The notes under the pieces: model-generated
What the model was told of the DNA's origin: nothing
Seen by the model: the letters and a program-made list of their open reading frames with translations, nothing else
The model's database searches: none
Shown: positions 32,490 to 41,764 of the stretch, one piece after another
Position numbering within the stretch: position 1 is the stretch's first letter
Layout of the letters: the number at the start of each line of letters is the position of its first letter
Assembly (NCBI RefSeq): GCF_020521235.1
Contig: NZ_BLAY01000017.1
Coordinates: 1-64,000 of the forward strand
DNA length: 64,000 bases
Source of the DNA: Microseira wollei NIES-4236
GTDB taxonomy: Bacteria > Cyanobacteriota > Cyanobacteriia > Cyanobacteriales > Aerosakkonemataceae
Reading direction: 5' to 3'
Program-made: the position numbers and the translations under genes

Positions 32490-35400
32490 TTAAAGACTCC
32501 AGGGCAACTGAATCGCGAACAGAGTTCCTTGCCCCACTGTACTCTCAACCTCGATTGTCCCACCAAGTTTCTGGGTGACGAGGTTATAGACAATGTGTAA
32601 ACCGAGACCGCTGCCACCGCGATCGCGCGCGGTGGTAAAGAAAGGATCGAAGATTTTACCCAGGTTTTCTGGAGGAATGCCGCAACCATCATCCCTGTAG
32701 GTGAGAATGACCGACTGTTCGCTTTGTTGAATGCCAATTTGTAACTGTCCCGCTTCGCCAGTGGGATAGGCATGAAGTAGGGAATTATTCAGCAAGTTGG
32801 TAATCAGTTGGGCGATCGCGCCGGGATAACTGACAATTGTGATGCTGTCATCCCCCGTCAAAGTCAGCGTATGTTGAGCTTGGCGCAGTTGGGGACCCAG
32901 ACTGACGAGCAGATCTTCGAGATATGATTTGAGGGCAATCGAACGCTGTTCTAAGTGGGTTCGATCGACGGCGACTTGTTTGAAGCTTTGAATTAAATCT
33001 CCGGCGCGTTGCAGGTTGGTTAGCATCAAACTGGCGCTGTCTTCCGCCGTTTCGAGGTAGTTGGTGAGAACGGATTTTTTCAGCTGTCCTCGATCGATTT
33101 CGGCTTTGAAAGCTTGGGTGGCTTCGACTAGGGTAGAAGCTAGGGTAATGCCGACACCGACGGGAGTATTGATTTCGTGGGCAACGCCTGCCACCAGTAC
33201 CCCCAGAGCTGCCATTTTTTCCGCTTCCACGAGTTGTTTCTGGGTAGCTTTGAGGTCATCGAGGGTTTGGGAGAGTTCGCGGGTGCGATCGATGACTTTT
33301 TGTTCCAGGGTGTTGTAGAGGGTGGCGTTTTCTAGGGAAATGGCAGCTTGGGTGCAAAGTAAGTGGAGAATTTCCACGCGCTCGCGGGTGAATGCGTTCC
33401 TAGAACTGGAGTTTTCCAAATACAAAATCCCAATTAATTTGCCTCGATCGACGATCGGACTGCACAACAAACTTTGGGGCGAATGTTGTTCAAAATAGGG
33501 GTCGGCAGCGAATTTGGGGTCGGTGACGCGATCGCACAGTTCGGGTTGCCTGGTGCGGGAGACTTGGCGAATGATGGAGACAGGGAGATGGTTGCAAGTA
33601 TCGAGGGGTTGGGATGCGATCCGTTGTACGGTTTGAGCGATGTACTCGATCGCCACAGTCAATTCGCCCTCTTGGTTTAATATGAGGGCGGCTTTGTCTG
33701 CGCCTGCATTTTCCACCATCACTTGCATGATAACGGCGAGGAGTTTGTCCAGGTGGATTTCGCTGTAGAGAGCTTGAGCGGCTTTGGTGAAGGTGCCCAA
33801 ATCCAGCAAGTTGGAGATGGAAGTGCCGCTCAAGGTGGCGGTTTGGTGGATGGAAACCAGGGTACTGAGGCAGTTGGTCGAGGGTGTGGATACCGATTGC
33901 AGAATCGGGCGCAATAAGTGGGGATAGCGGGTTTCTAGGTCATCAGTTTTGGCTAATGCTCCCCAACGAGCGTAGCAGTAATAAGCTTCAAGCATGTAGC
34001 CTGCGGCGACTTTTTCTTTACCCCAATCGAGGTAAAATTTAGCTGCTAGCTCGTTAGCTAAGGCTTCTTCTTGGATGTATTCGTTGGCTTTGGCTCCGGA
34101 GATAGCGCGATCGTACAGGTCCATCGCTTCTAGCCGATTACCAGAAATTTGCTGGAATTGAGCTTCTATCAAATCAGCTTTGTGCGACCAATTGACAGCC
34201 GCATGACCAGCAAACCGACGGATTTTTTCTCGAGCGACAGTCACCTTTTCGAGGCAACGATCTTGTGCTTCAGCAGAAAGGTTGGGATATAGCGCTAATC
34301 CCACGAGTGCATCGTAGAAATAAAACATATTTCCTGGTACAAACGATGCAATAGCGCGATGAAATTCAGCTACTTTCTCTAAGTGAGTTAGAGCTTCTTC
34401 ATGGCGAGCGAATAAATAACAACCAATTGCCTTAAACAAATGTGCCACCGCAATCCCGTGGGCATCTTTAATAGCATATTGTTGTGGCAAATCTACTGTT
34501 TCATCGTAAACTTCACCCATCAGTTGACAAGGCTCGTCGGAATGTCCTAGCAAATTCAGCACGTGCTGATGATAGGTTTGATTCCAACGCAGAAAGACGG
34601 GTTGTTTGAGTTGGGCGATCGCCTGACTATAGATAGCCATCGACTCCGCTAGATCGGATAGTTCAGCGCCCGCAAAATAAGCTGTGTAACTATGCACCTG
34701 AGCAAAAATGGCGGTTGTTTCTAGATCTCCTGTTTCTAGTCCGATCTGATAACCCACTTGTAGATCGCTTAAAATGCTTCGCCAGTTTTCTTTCCAATGT
34801 CGCACACCCCCGTGGAAGCGAGATAGGGTTTTAGCCTGCACAGGCAAACTGGGTAATTTTTCTAGAATTTCTAATGCCAACTGACCAAAGGCATAACCCA
34901 GGTCAATCTCTCCTACTGCACTACACAAAATCATGCCGTAGGTGACATACCCTGGTGCTGAAAAAGCTGTGTTGCCTGTTTGAATAGACAGGCTAACCAT
35001 TTTAAAAAAGATAAATGGCATCAGGTGAGGGGCAGCAAGCACCACCACGCCAGCTAATCGAAATAAGACCCGCATGGCTGCTAGGAGTCGGGGTTCTGTC
35101 ATGATGGGCAGGTGAATTAATTCTGCCACTGGGCGATCGCCGAGAGCCGCATTGATTTGGGCCAATCCACGCCCAAAATCTTCGGGTGTGGGTTGGGTGA
35201 GCAATGCAATTCCTAATTGTTGCAGCGTTGTACATCCCAACTGAATGGCTTCCTGGAGTTGGCTTTGAGCAACGTGCGCTTGAATTTGAATTTCATAGAG
35301 GGGAATGCGATCGAGCAGCGATTCAACCCGTTCCAGAGCCAGGGTAAGCCAGCGTTCTGTTTCAGCAAAATCGCCGACAAGACAGGTATTACTGGCGAGT

Positions 35401-37886
35401 TCAGTATGAAGCGTCAGAGTGAAATCGTAGTGCTGTTGCCAACTGTTTTCTGGCAAGAGATCGCTACTCAATACTAGATAACTCAAGGCAGTTTGGTAAG
35501 CAGTTGCAGCTTTGGCTTTTTGTCCGGCTTTGAGGTTGAGCTGCGCCAGTCGCTCTCGCGAGGAAGGCTGCTCAACCAAATGAATGGCTTGGTTTAAATG
35601 ATTGACAATTTCAAAAATCCGCTCGTGGCATTCCTGCTCGGAGCAGTTATCGAGAAACAGTCTGCCAATGGTTTGATGGACAGTTGCCTTATCAGTATCA
35701 GGAATTAGAGAATAGGCAGCTTGTTGGACGCGATCGTGCAAGAATTTATAAGAAACGGGAATTTCACTACTGCGTTCGCGTAGCATCGGCTTTGCCGAAT
35801 CGCTGCCATCTGAGTCATTCGCTTGAAAGAATTTGTAGGTTTCACTAATGGGGAGAATCAATCCTTCCTGTAAGGCTTTCCAAAGAGCTGTTGCCGCTTC
35901 GGTTTCCGATTGTTCGGAAACGAGCGCCAAAGTATTCAAATCGAATTGGTTGCCAATACAAGCTGCCAGTTTCAACACCTCCTGCGTCTCTACTGGAAGT
36001 TTCTGCAACTGCAATGCCATGAACTCCACTACATCGTCGGTTAATGCCAACTGCCGCACCGCAGCCATGTCACATTGCCAGTAACCCAATTCTGGCTGGA
36101 ACTCAATCCAACCGTCCTCATGCAGCGCTTTGAGAAACTGGGTCATAAAAAAGGGATTCCCTTGGGTTTTCCGATACACCAATTGCGTCAGGGGTTGCGC
36201 TAATTCATCGGTGCAACTCAGAGTATCTGCTACCAACTGATTTACCGTTGTTTCTACCAAGGGTACTAGAGTAATCGTATGGACGTTCGCGCAGCGTTCC
36301 CGCAGGGAAATCGCTTGGGCTTTCTGAATTTGTTCCAGCGTCAACATTAAGGGATGCGCCGGAAACACTTCATTGTCTCGATAGGCTCCCAGAATCAGTA
36401 AATATCCAGAACTCGCTTCACTCATTAATAATTGCAGCAAGTTCAGGGAAGCCGAATCAGACCATTGTAAATCGTCCAAAAACATTACCAAGGGATGTTC
36501 TGGCGTGGTGAACACTTGGATGAATTTCTGAAACAGTAAATTGAAGCGATTTTGAGCCGCACTCCCGGAGAGTTCCGGCACGGGTGGCTGTTGCCCGATA
36601 ATCCGTTCTAATTCGGGAATCACATCTACTATTACCTGTCCGTTTTCGCCCACTGCGGCGAGAATTTTGGCTTTCCAGGTCGCCAATTGGACATCGCTTT
36701 CGCTCAATAATTGTCCCATCAAATCGCGGAAGGCTTGGACGAAGGCAGAAAAGGGAATGTTGCGCTGGAACTGGTCGTACTTGCCTTTGATGAAGTAGCC
36801 GCGTTGGCGCACAATCGGTTTGTGGACTTCGTTGATCACCGCCGTTTTCCCAATCCCGGAAAATCCCGCAACTAGCATTAGCTCAGTGTTCCCTTGGGAA
36901 ACTCGTTCAAAGGCATTTAACAACGCTTGTACTTCTGTTTCCCGACCGTAGAGTTTTTCGGGAATATTGAAGCGATCGCTGATATCTTGCGTCCCAATCT
37001 CAAATGGCTCAATAGTGCCCGTTTCTTGAAGTTGATGCAAACAAATCTCTAGGTCATACTTTAAACCCAACGCACTCTGATAGCGATCTTCGGCATTCTT
37101 CGCCATCAGTTTCATGACAATAGCTGAAATCGCTTCTGGAATGTGGAATTCCCTAAGAGAAGGTGGCTGCTTGGCGATGTGGCAATGCACCAACTCCATC
37201 GGGTCATCCGACTGGTAGGGCAATTGTCCGGTCAACAATTCAAATAACGTCACTCCCAAAGCATAGAAATCACTGCGGTAGTCGATGCCTCGATTCATCC
37301 GTGCGGTTTGTTCTGGGGAAATATATGCCAGCGTTCCTTCGAGTCGATTGGGATTTTTGATTTCTGGCGTTTCTTTGGGCAATAGTGAGGCAATCGAAAA
37401 GTCGATTAATTTAACTTGTTTTGTATCTGGATGGATCAGAATGTTGGCGGGTTTGATATCTTTGTGGATGACGCGATTCTGGTGTAGATTGTGCAGGATG
37501 TCAGCCAGTTGCAGAGCGATTTCTAATACTTGTGCGATCGCAAGTACCTGGTTGCGAACATAATCTCGCAGGGATACACCGCCAAAGTCTTCCATGACCA
37601 AGGCGTAGCTGTTGCGGTAAGGTTCTAAGTTGTAGGGACGGACAATTCCAGGAATGTCGAGGTTTTTGGCGTTCGCGTCAGCGATGCGGAGCATTATCGC
37701 GTACTGATTGCGAAACTGCAACAGATCGTGGAAGTTAGGATAGTCTTGTTGTAGCAGTTTGACCGCGACTGCCTGGTCATCCACCAATCTCACACCCCGG
37801 TAGACAACGGTTCTACTGCCACAATATAGTCGCTCGACTAAACGATAGCCAGGTAGAGCAACGGTTGTATTGAAGGTGGTGTTCAT
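32490..37886 (-). CDS. Ser/Thr kinase-AAA ATPase-GAF-histidine kinase chimera 1
   Basis: A 1,798-residue protein from ATG 37886 (AGGT 8-11 nt upstream; a longer start at 37931 is less likely). Hanks-type kinase about 10-275 with [10 protein letters not shown]; the DFG motif is DFS. AAA/COG3899-type ATPase with Walker A GFSGIGKT near 340 and FLDDLQWSDSASL. Long helical/TPR-like middle about 640-1330, GAF about 1385-1540, then HisKA with VAGVAHEINTP (His near 1568) and HATPase_c with GGSGLGLHIV. Known relatives in heterocyst-forming cyanobacteria act as two-headed sensors. Three short repeats are inserted in frame (37671-37694, about 36285-36314, about 35772-35800). Upstream of, and 3 bp from, the REC-kinase. 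Confidence 0.92.
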   Translation of the reverse strand: MNTTFNTTVALPGYRLVERLYCGSRTVVYRGVRLVDDQAVAVKLLQQDYPNFHDLLQFRNQYAIMLRIADANAKNLDIPGIVRPYNLEPYRNSYALVMEDFGGVSLRDYVRNQVLAIAQVLEIALQLADILHNLHQNRVIHKDIKPANILIHPDTKQVKLIDFSIASLLPKETPEIKNPNRLEGTLAYISPEQTARMNRGIDYRSDFYALGVTLFELLTGQLPYQSDDPMELVHCHIAKQPPSLREFHIPEAISAIVMKLMAKNAEDRYQSALGLKYDLEICLHQLQETGTIEPFEIGTQDISDRFNIPEKLYGRETEVQALLNAFERVSQGNTELMLVAGFSGIGKTAVINEVHKPIVRQRGYFIKGKYDQFQRNIPFSAFVQAFRDLMGQLLSESDVQLATWKAKILAAVGENGQVIVDVIPELERIIGQQPPVPELSGSAAQNRFNLLFQKFIQVFTTPEHPLVMFLDDLQWSDSASLNLLQLLMSEASSGYLLILGAYRDNEVFPAHPLMLTLEQIQKAQAISLRERCANVHTITLVPLVETTVNQLVADTLSCTDELAQPLTQLVYRKTQGNPFFMTQFLKALHEDGWIEFQPELGYWQCDMAAVRQLALTDDVVEFMALQLQKLPVETQEVLKLAACIGNQFDLNTLALVSEQSETEAATALWKALQEGLILPISETYKFFQANDSDGSDSAKPMLRERSSEIPVSYKFLHDRVQQAAYSLIPDTDKATVHQTIGRLFLDNCSEQECHERIFEIVNHLNQAIHLVEQPSSRERLAQLNLKAGQKAKAATAYQTALSYLVLSSDLLPENSWQQHYDFTLTLHTELASNTCLVGDFAETERWLTLALERVESLLDRIPLYEIQIQAHVAQSQLQEAIQLGCTTLQQLGIALLTQPTPEDFGRGLAQINAALGDRPVAELIHLPIMTEPRLLAAMRVLFRLAGVVVLAAPHLMPFIFFKMVSLSIQTGNTAFSAPGYVTYGMILCSAVGEIDLGYAFGQLALEILEKLPSLPVQAKTLSRFHGGVRHWKENWRSILSDLQVGYQIGLETGDLETTAIFAQVHSYTAYFAGAELSDLAESMAIYSQAIAQLKQPVFLRWNQTYHQHVLNLLGHSDEPCQLMGEVYDETVDLPQQYAIKDAHGIAVAHLFKAIGCYLFARHEEALTHLEKVAEFHRAIASFVPGNMFYFYDALVGLALYPNLSAEAQDRCLEKVTVAREKIRRFAGHAAVNWSHKADLIEAQFQQISGNRLEAMDLYDRAISGAKANEYIQEEALANELAAKFYLDWGKEKVAAGYMLEAYYCYARWGALAKTDDLETRYPHLLRPILQSVSTPSTNCLSTLVSIHQTATLSGTSISNLLDLGTFTKAAQALYSEIHLDKLLAVIMQVMVENAGADKAALILNQEGELTVAIEYIAQTVQRIASQPLDTCNHLPVSIIRQVSRTRQPELCDRVTDPKFAADPYFEQHSPQSLLCSPIVDRGKLIGILYLENSSSRNAFTRERVEILHLLCTQAAISLENATLYNTLEQKVIDRTRELSQTLDDLKATQKQLVEAEKMAALGVLVAGVAHEINTPVGVGITLASTLVEATQAFKAEIDRGQLKKSVLTNYLETAEDSASLMLTNLQRAGDLIQSFKQVAVDRTHLEQRSIALKSYLEDLLVSLGPQLRQAQHTLTLTGDDSITIVSYPGAIAQLITNLLNNSLLHAYPTGEAGQLQIGIQQSEQSVILTYRDDGCGIPPENLGKIFDPFFTTARDRGGSGLGLHIVYNLVTQKLGGTIEVESTVGQGTLFAIQLPWSL

Positions 37887-37944
37887 TGGTAGTGACCTCA
37901 TTTGGCATAATATCAAAGTTATTATGCCCATGAGGCCAGTGGCG

Positions 37945-38115
37945 CTAACACATCGGCAAAATCAACACAAACTCAGTTCCTTTGCCAACTTCAGAATTGA
38001 CTGCGATCGTGCCGCCATCTTTTTCTACCACAATTTTACCGGCTTCCGCGAGTGGGGAAGGGAGGCATATCGCTAATCCCAATCCCGTTCCTTTACTCAG
38101 ATCTTGCACCATTCT
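37945..38115 (-). pseudogene. Histidine kinase C-terminal remnant
   Basis: The minus frame DLSKGTGLGLAI, then CLPSPLAEAG, then KIVVEKDGGTIAVNSEVGKG and FVLILPMC stop. The first and last parts are the end of a HATPase_c domain; the ten middle residues correspond to a 27-bp insert at 38041-38067. The rest of the kinase is missing. Confidence 0.75.
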
Positions 38116-38166
38116 CAACCTGCCTTGAAACCCTTGTTTCTTGATGAAAAATCTAGGCTTTCAAGT

Positions 38167-38307
38167 TTAGCTATTTGCCAGAAACTTTGGTGTTAGCCCT
38201 GGTGCAATATCTGAGAGTTGACTGCGTTCTTTTTCAGAACGTTCCAGTTTCTGCCGCCAGCGAATTTTTTTCTCCAATTCTTGAGTTTGTAAATCCTGGC
38301 TTTCCAT
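38167..38307 (-). pseudogene. N-terminal remnant of a sensor protein
   Basis: A 46-residue frame MESQDLQTQELEKKIRWRQK LERSEKERSQLSDIAPGLT (read as two parts) resembles the coiled coil before a PAS domain (ERSEKERSQL). With the C-terminal kinase remnant just downstream on the same strand, this looks like one kinase gene with a large internal deletion. Confidence 0.5.
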
Positions 38308-38353
38308 TTACCAATTACCAATTCCCAATTCCCGCTGTCAAAACTTATAACTA

Positions 38354-38481
38354 ACGCAAGTTGCTAGTTATAAACAAGGGCGTTGCCAGCTTGCTAATTG
38401 CCAGCTTGCTAAGCTTGGATTTTTACCAATCTCGCCAGCCATTAGCCAGCTGCTCCCAGAGAGATAACTAGCAACTTGAGT
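38354..38481. mobile_element. Family C MITE copy
   Basis: A 128-bp element, ACGCAAGTTGCTAGTTAT to ATAACTAGCAACTTGAGT, interior GCTAATTGCC heptamers. Flanks (AACTA / TAAGA) show no clean duplication. It lies at the edge of a dead kinase gene. Confidence 0.85.
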
Positions 38482-38501
38482 TAAGAGAATCTGACCCTAC
38501 T

Positions 38502-39275
38502 CAATTCGTTGCTAAAGAGCAGATCTTAGACTTTCTTACCTTTATCTATCATGACTTCCGCCAACCTCTCAGTCAGAGCAATATGGCTCTCCAAATCCGA
38601 ATAGGGGCCAAACATCCAGAAAAAACACTAAAATATATTCAAATAGCTGAGGATAATGCTTTCGCTTTGCTCTAGATTATCAACGATTTTTTGGCTCTAC
38701 TTAACCTAGAATTTGGGACGATTCATTTAAACTGTAACCCGTTCAATCTGGGGGAATTTTTGAGGAGAATTCAAGACTGTCACTCTGAGCAGCACAAAAA
38801 ATTGGATCTTCAGATTTACATGTCGGCGAATTCTCAAAAAATTATGATTTATTACGATGGCTATAGACTCGAGGATATATTTTTTAAATTGCTTAATAGC
38901 GCTGTTAATTTTACAATAAAAAGTGGCATAATTGTCGCAATAAAAATAAACAAAAAAGGTGATAATTGCCAACAAGCTATTTCGCCAACTGGTAGAATTA
39001 CAAGTCATAGATGGAATACAGGTGAATACATAACGCAAGTTGCTAGTTATAAACAAGGCGCTTGCTAATTGCTAATTGCGAGCTTGCTAATATAGGATTT
39101 TTACCAATCTCGCCATTAGCCATTAGCCATTAGCCGCTGTGAGAGAGATAACTAGCAACTTGAGTTACATATCAAAAAGAACATTTATTCCAACTCTCTG
39201 GTAAAGGTCGATACAACTGGGCATACTGGGAGTTGGGATTGGCAACCTGCCAAAGATTGGTGGAAGCGATGGGGG
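38502..39275 (+). pseudogene. Histidine kinase pseudogene with amber stop and MITE
   Basis: In one frame: DFLTFIYHDFRQPLSQSNMA (degenerate H box with His), then TAG at 38673-38675, IINDFLALLNLEFGT, and N-box-like LLNSAVNFTIKSGI. A family C MITE follows at 39033-39165. Beyond it another frame reads HLFQLSGKGRYNW and LGLATCQRLVEAMGG, the end of a HATPase_c domain, cut by a family D element at 39280. Damage is threefold: nonsense, insertion, truncation. Confidence 0.8.
39033..39165. mobile_element. Family C MITE copy in the dead kinase
   Basis: A 133-bp element, ACGCAAGTTGCTAGTTAT to ATAACTAGCAACTTGAGT. TACATA is present on both sides (39027-39032, 39166-39171), a 6-bp direct repeat against 5 bp in other copies. 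Confidence 0.88.
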
Positions 39276-39279
39276 GTGA

Positions 39280-39350
39280 TATCGTTGACCGTTGCATCGG
39301 AATTACGACCTGTAGGGGCAATTAGCAAGCGAGCAATTAGCAATTAGCAA
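39280..39350. mobile_element. Family D element, left end only
   Basis: TATCGTTGACCGTTGCATCG after TGA, then GTAGGGGC and GCAATTA heptamers. The right end is missing. The same left end occurs at 47259. Confidence 0.65.
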
Positions 39351-39515
39351 TTACGTTAAAAGGCCATATAAATTTTAGAAAAAATTTATAATACCTGGGA
39401 ATTGATAAAATGAAATCAAGCAGGGGTAAGAAATTAAAGGCAGAGCCAAACAAAGGCTCACAACTGTTTTGAGAAGTTATACCATAGAACGATCGGCGTT
39501 TATCTTGACCAGGTT

Positions 39516-41555
39516 ATGATCTACTGCCTCAATCCCAAGTGCAAAAAACCGAAAAACCCGGATGGGACGGAGATTTGCCAAGCTTGCTCGTCAAAACTGC
39601 TGCTCAAAGAGCGATACCGAGCGATCCAGTTTCTCGGCGATGGGGTGTTTAGTAGAAGCTTTGCAGCTGAAGATATAGAGCAAAGGAAAGTCCCTTGCGT
39701 CATCAAGCAATTTGCGCCCTTACCGCAAATACAAGGCCATTCTGAAGCAATGGCGAAAGCAACCCAGGTGTTTGAACAAGAAGCCAAGCAGTTGCTGGAA
39801 CTGGCGGAACAGTATCCCCAGATACCAACGTTGTTTGACTACTTTGAGCAAGATAAGTACTTGTATGTAGCAAAGTATTACATAGAAGGGAAGAATTTAG
39901 CGCAGGAATTGCAGGCGCAGGGAGCGTTTAGCGAACATCAAGTGCGGGAATTTTTGTACGATGTGCTGCCAGTGTTGCAAGTGCTGCACAAGCGGCAGAT
40001 CGTTCACCGGGCGCTCAAGCCAACGAATATAATTCTAAAAAAGAGCGATCGGAAATTCGTCCTGATCGATATCGGCATCTCGAAACAGCTAGCCGACACC
40101 CGACTAACCAAAACAAATTTAAGAGCAAGCACCGAAGTTTATACGCCTATAGAACAGATACGGGGGGGCAAAGCTTACCCAGCGAGCGACCTTTACAGTT
40201 TAGGCGTAATCTGCATTCAGATGCTCACGGGGGCGCAGGTAGATGACCTGTACGACCCCATAGAAGGTCGATGGATGTGGCGAGAATATATCAGAAACGC
40301 GGGGACGGATATTAGCGACTCGTTGGCACAAATTTTAGACAAGATGCTGCAAGATTCAATCAAAGACCGCTATCAATCGGCATCTGAGATTCTGAAAGAA
40401 TTTTATACTGGAGCAATACCGAAGACAACGACAAGCGATCGCAGCCAGTCTTCCACACAGGAACCGGAAAAAAAGGCCGCCCGCTGGCAATGCATCCACA
40501 CCATCGCCGGACATTTAGACACCGTAACCACTGTTGCCTTTAGTCCGATCCCCCCTCACCCCCCTTCCCCAGGGGGGCCAGGGGGGATCCACCCTTCCCC
40601 AGGGGGGCCAGGGGGGATCCACCCTTCCCCAGGGGGGCCAGGGGGGATCCACCCTTCCCCAGGGGGGCCAGGGGGGATCCACCCTTCCCCAGGGGGGCCA
40701 GGGGGGATCCCCCCTTCCCGAGGGGGGATTTTAGCCACCGGGAGTGCCGACAATACGGTCAAAATTTGGCAATCGGATACGGGAAAGCTGATTCGCACGT
40801 TGTTAGGGCATTCGGATACGGTGAATTGCATTGCGTTTAGCCCCAATAGTACTCGTGGGGAAACGCCGCCTTTAATTGCTTCCGGCAGCGGCGACAAAAC
40901 GATTAAAATTTGGCAGTTAGATACGGGCAAGCTAATTCACACCTTGACGGGGCATTCGGTGACGGTATTTTCCATCGCCTTTAGTCCGGATGGGGAAATG
41001 CTTGCCAGCGCCAGCGGGGATGGTACAATTCGCCTGTGGCATCCCGGCACTGGCAAACTGCTCAACGTCCTCGCCGGACATTCGGACTTTGTCGAGTCGG
41101 TGGCGTTTAGTCCATCGGGCGATCGCATCGCCTCCGGCAGTTGGGACAATACGATTAGAATTTGGCAAGTCAGCACTGGCAAACTGCTTCACACCATCAA
41201 AGGACATACTGGCGGCGTTTGGTCAGTCACCTTTAGTCCCGACGGTCAGACCCTCGCCAGCAATAGCGGCGATAACACGATCAAACTTTGGCATCCCGAA
41301 ACCGGCACGTTGAATTACACCTTGACAGAAAATTCCGACTCCGCTTGGTCGGTTATCTTCAGTCCCGATGGTCAAACCCTCGCCAGCGATAGCGGCAACG
41401 ACACGATTAAAATTTGGCACCTGCCTAGTCGGAAAGTGCGAACCACCCTCTCTGGACATTTATCCCAAGTGCGGTCAATTGCCTTTAGTCGCGATGGAAA
41501 AATGTTAGCCACCGGCAGCGACGACAAAACGTTCAAAATATGGCGATTTGAGTGA
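39516..41555 (+). CDS. Zinc-ribbon Ser/Thr (pseudo)kinase with WD40 propeller
   Basis: A 679-residue protein. Four-Cys ribbon at 4-25 (CLNPKC..CQAC). Kinase domain about 33-290: the ATP Lys is in CVIKQF, but HRD is HRALKP (catalytic Asp replaced by Ala) and DFG is DIG, so phosphotransfer is doubtful. A WD40 propeller of about seven blades runs about 335-679 (GHSDTV..FSPDG..LAS.SGD.TIKIW). The first blade is interrupted in frame by five 10-residue repeats PSPGGPGGIH. First gene of four plus-strand signalling genes. Likely a scaffold that binds partners by WD40 (inference). Confidence 0.88.
   Translation: MIYCLNPKCKKPKNPDGTEICQACSSKLLLKERYRAIQFLGDGVFSRSFAAEDIEQRKVPCVIKQFAPLPQIQGHSEAMAKATQVFEQEAKQLLELAEQYPQIPTLFDYFEQDKYLYVAKYYIEGKNLAQELQAQGAFSEHQVREFLYDVLPVLQVLHKRQIVHRALKPTNIILKKSDRKFVLIDIGISKQLADTRLTKTNLRASTEVYTPIEQIRGGKAYPASDLYSLGVICIQMLTGAQVDDLYDPIEGRWMWREYIRNAGTDISDSLAQILDKMLQDSIKDRYQSASEILKEFYTGAIPKTTTSDRSQSSTQEPEKKAARWQCIHTIAGHLDTVTTVAFSPIPPHPPSPGGPGGIHPSPGGPGGIHPSPGGPGGIHPSPGGPGGIHPSPGGPGGIPPSRGGILATGSADNTVKIWQSDTGKLIRTLLGHSDTVNCIAFSPNSTRGETPPLIASGSGDKTIKIWQLDTGKLIHTLTGHSVTVFSIAFSPDGEMLASASGDGTIRLWHPGTGKLLNVLAGHSDFVESVAFSPSGDRIASGSWDNTIRIWQVSTGKLLHTIKGHTGGVWSVTFSPDGQTLASNSGDNTIKLWHPETGTLNYTLTENSDSAWSVIFSPDGQTLASDSGNDTIKIWHLPSRKVRTTLSGHLSQVRSIAFSRDGKMLATGSDDKTFKIWRFE
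40556..40725 (+). repeat. 30-bp G-rich tandem repeat in coding sequence
   Basis: Five units of TTCCCCAGGGGGGCCAGGGG followed by GGATCCACCC, period 30, plus degenerate ends. Each unit encodes ten residues, so copy-number change keeps the frame. Runs of six G on the coding strand could form G-quadruplexes. Confidence 0.93.
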
Positions 41556-41764
41556 GAGGGAGCAAAAGGAGCAGGTCAGCTCAAGAGCAGGTCAGCTCAA
41601 GAGCAGGTGAGAATATACATTCTTTTGCCCCTTTTGCTTTTTTTGCCCACCTGCCCCTTTTGCTCCCCTGCCAAGATTTCCTGTTGATGTTCGTTTGAAA
41701 ATTGAGCGGGGAACTATAGCATGTGATACCCTGCCCTCCAATTACAAAAATAGACCAATAAACC
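41556..41764. other. Spacer with short direct repeats
   Basis: GAGCAGGTCAGCTCAA is repeated at about 41569 and 41586, and TGCCCCTTTTGCT occurs twice near 41625-41665. No gene. Confidence 0.6.

Noticed and set aside
40534-40734. Alternative plus-strand frame through the G-rich repeat
   Set aside because: It is a shadow of the in-frame WD40 gene; both strands of the repeat are open only because the unit lacks stops.
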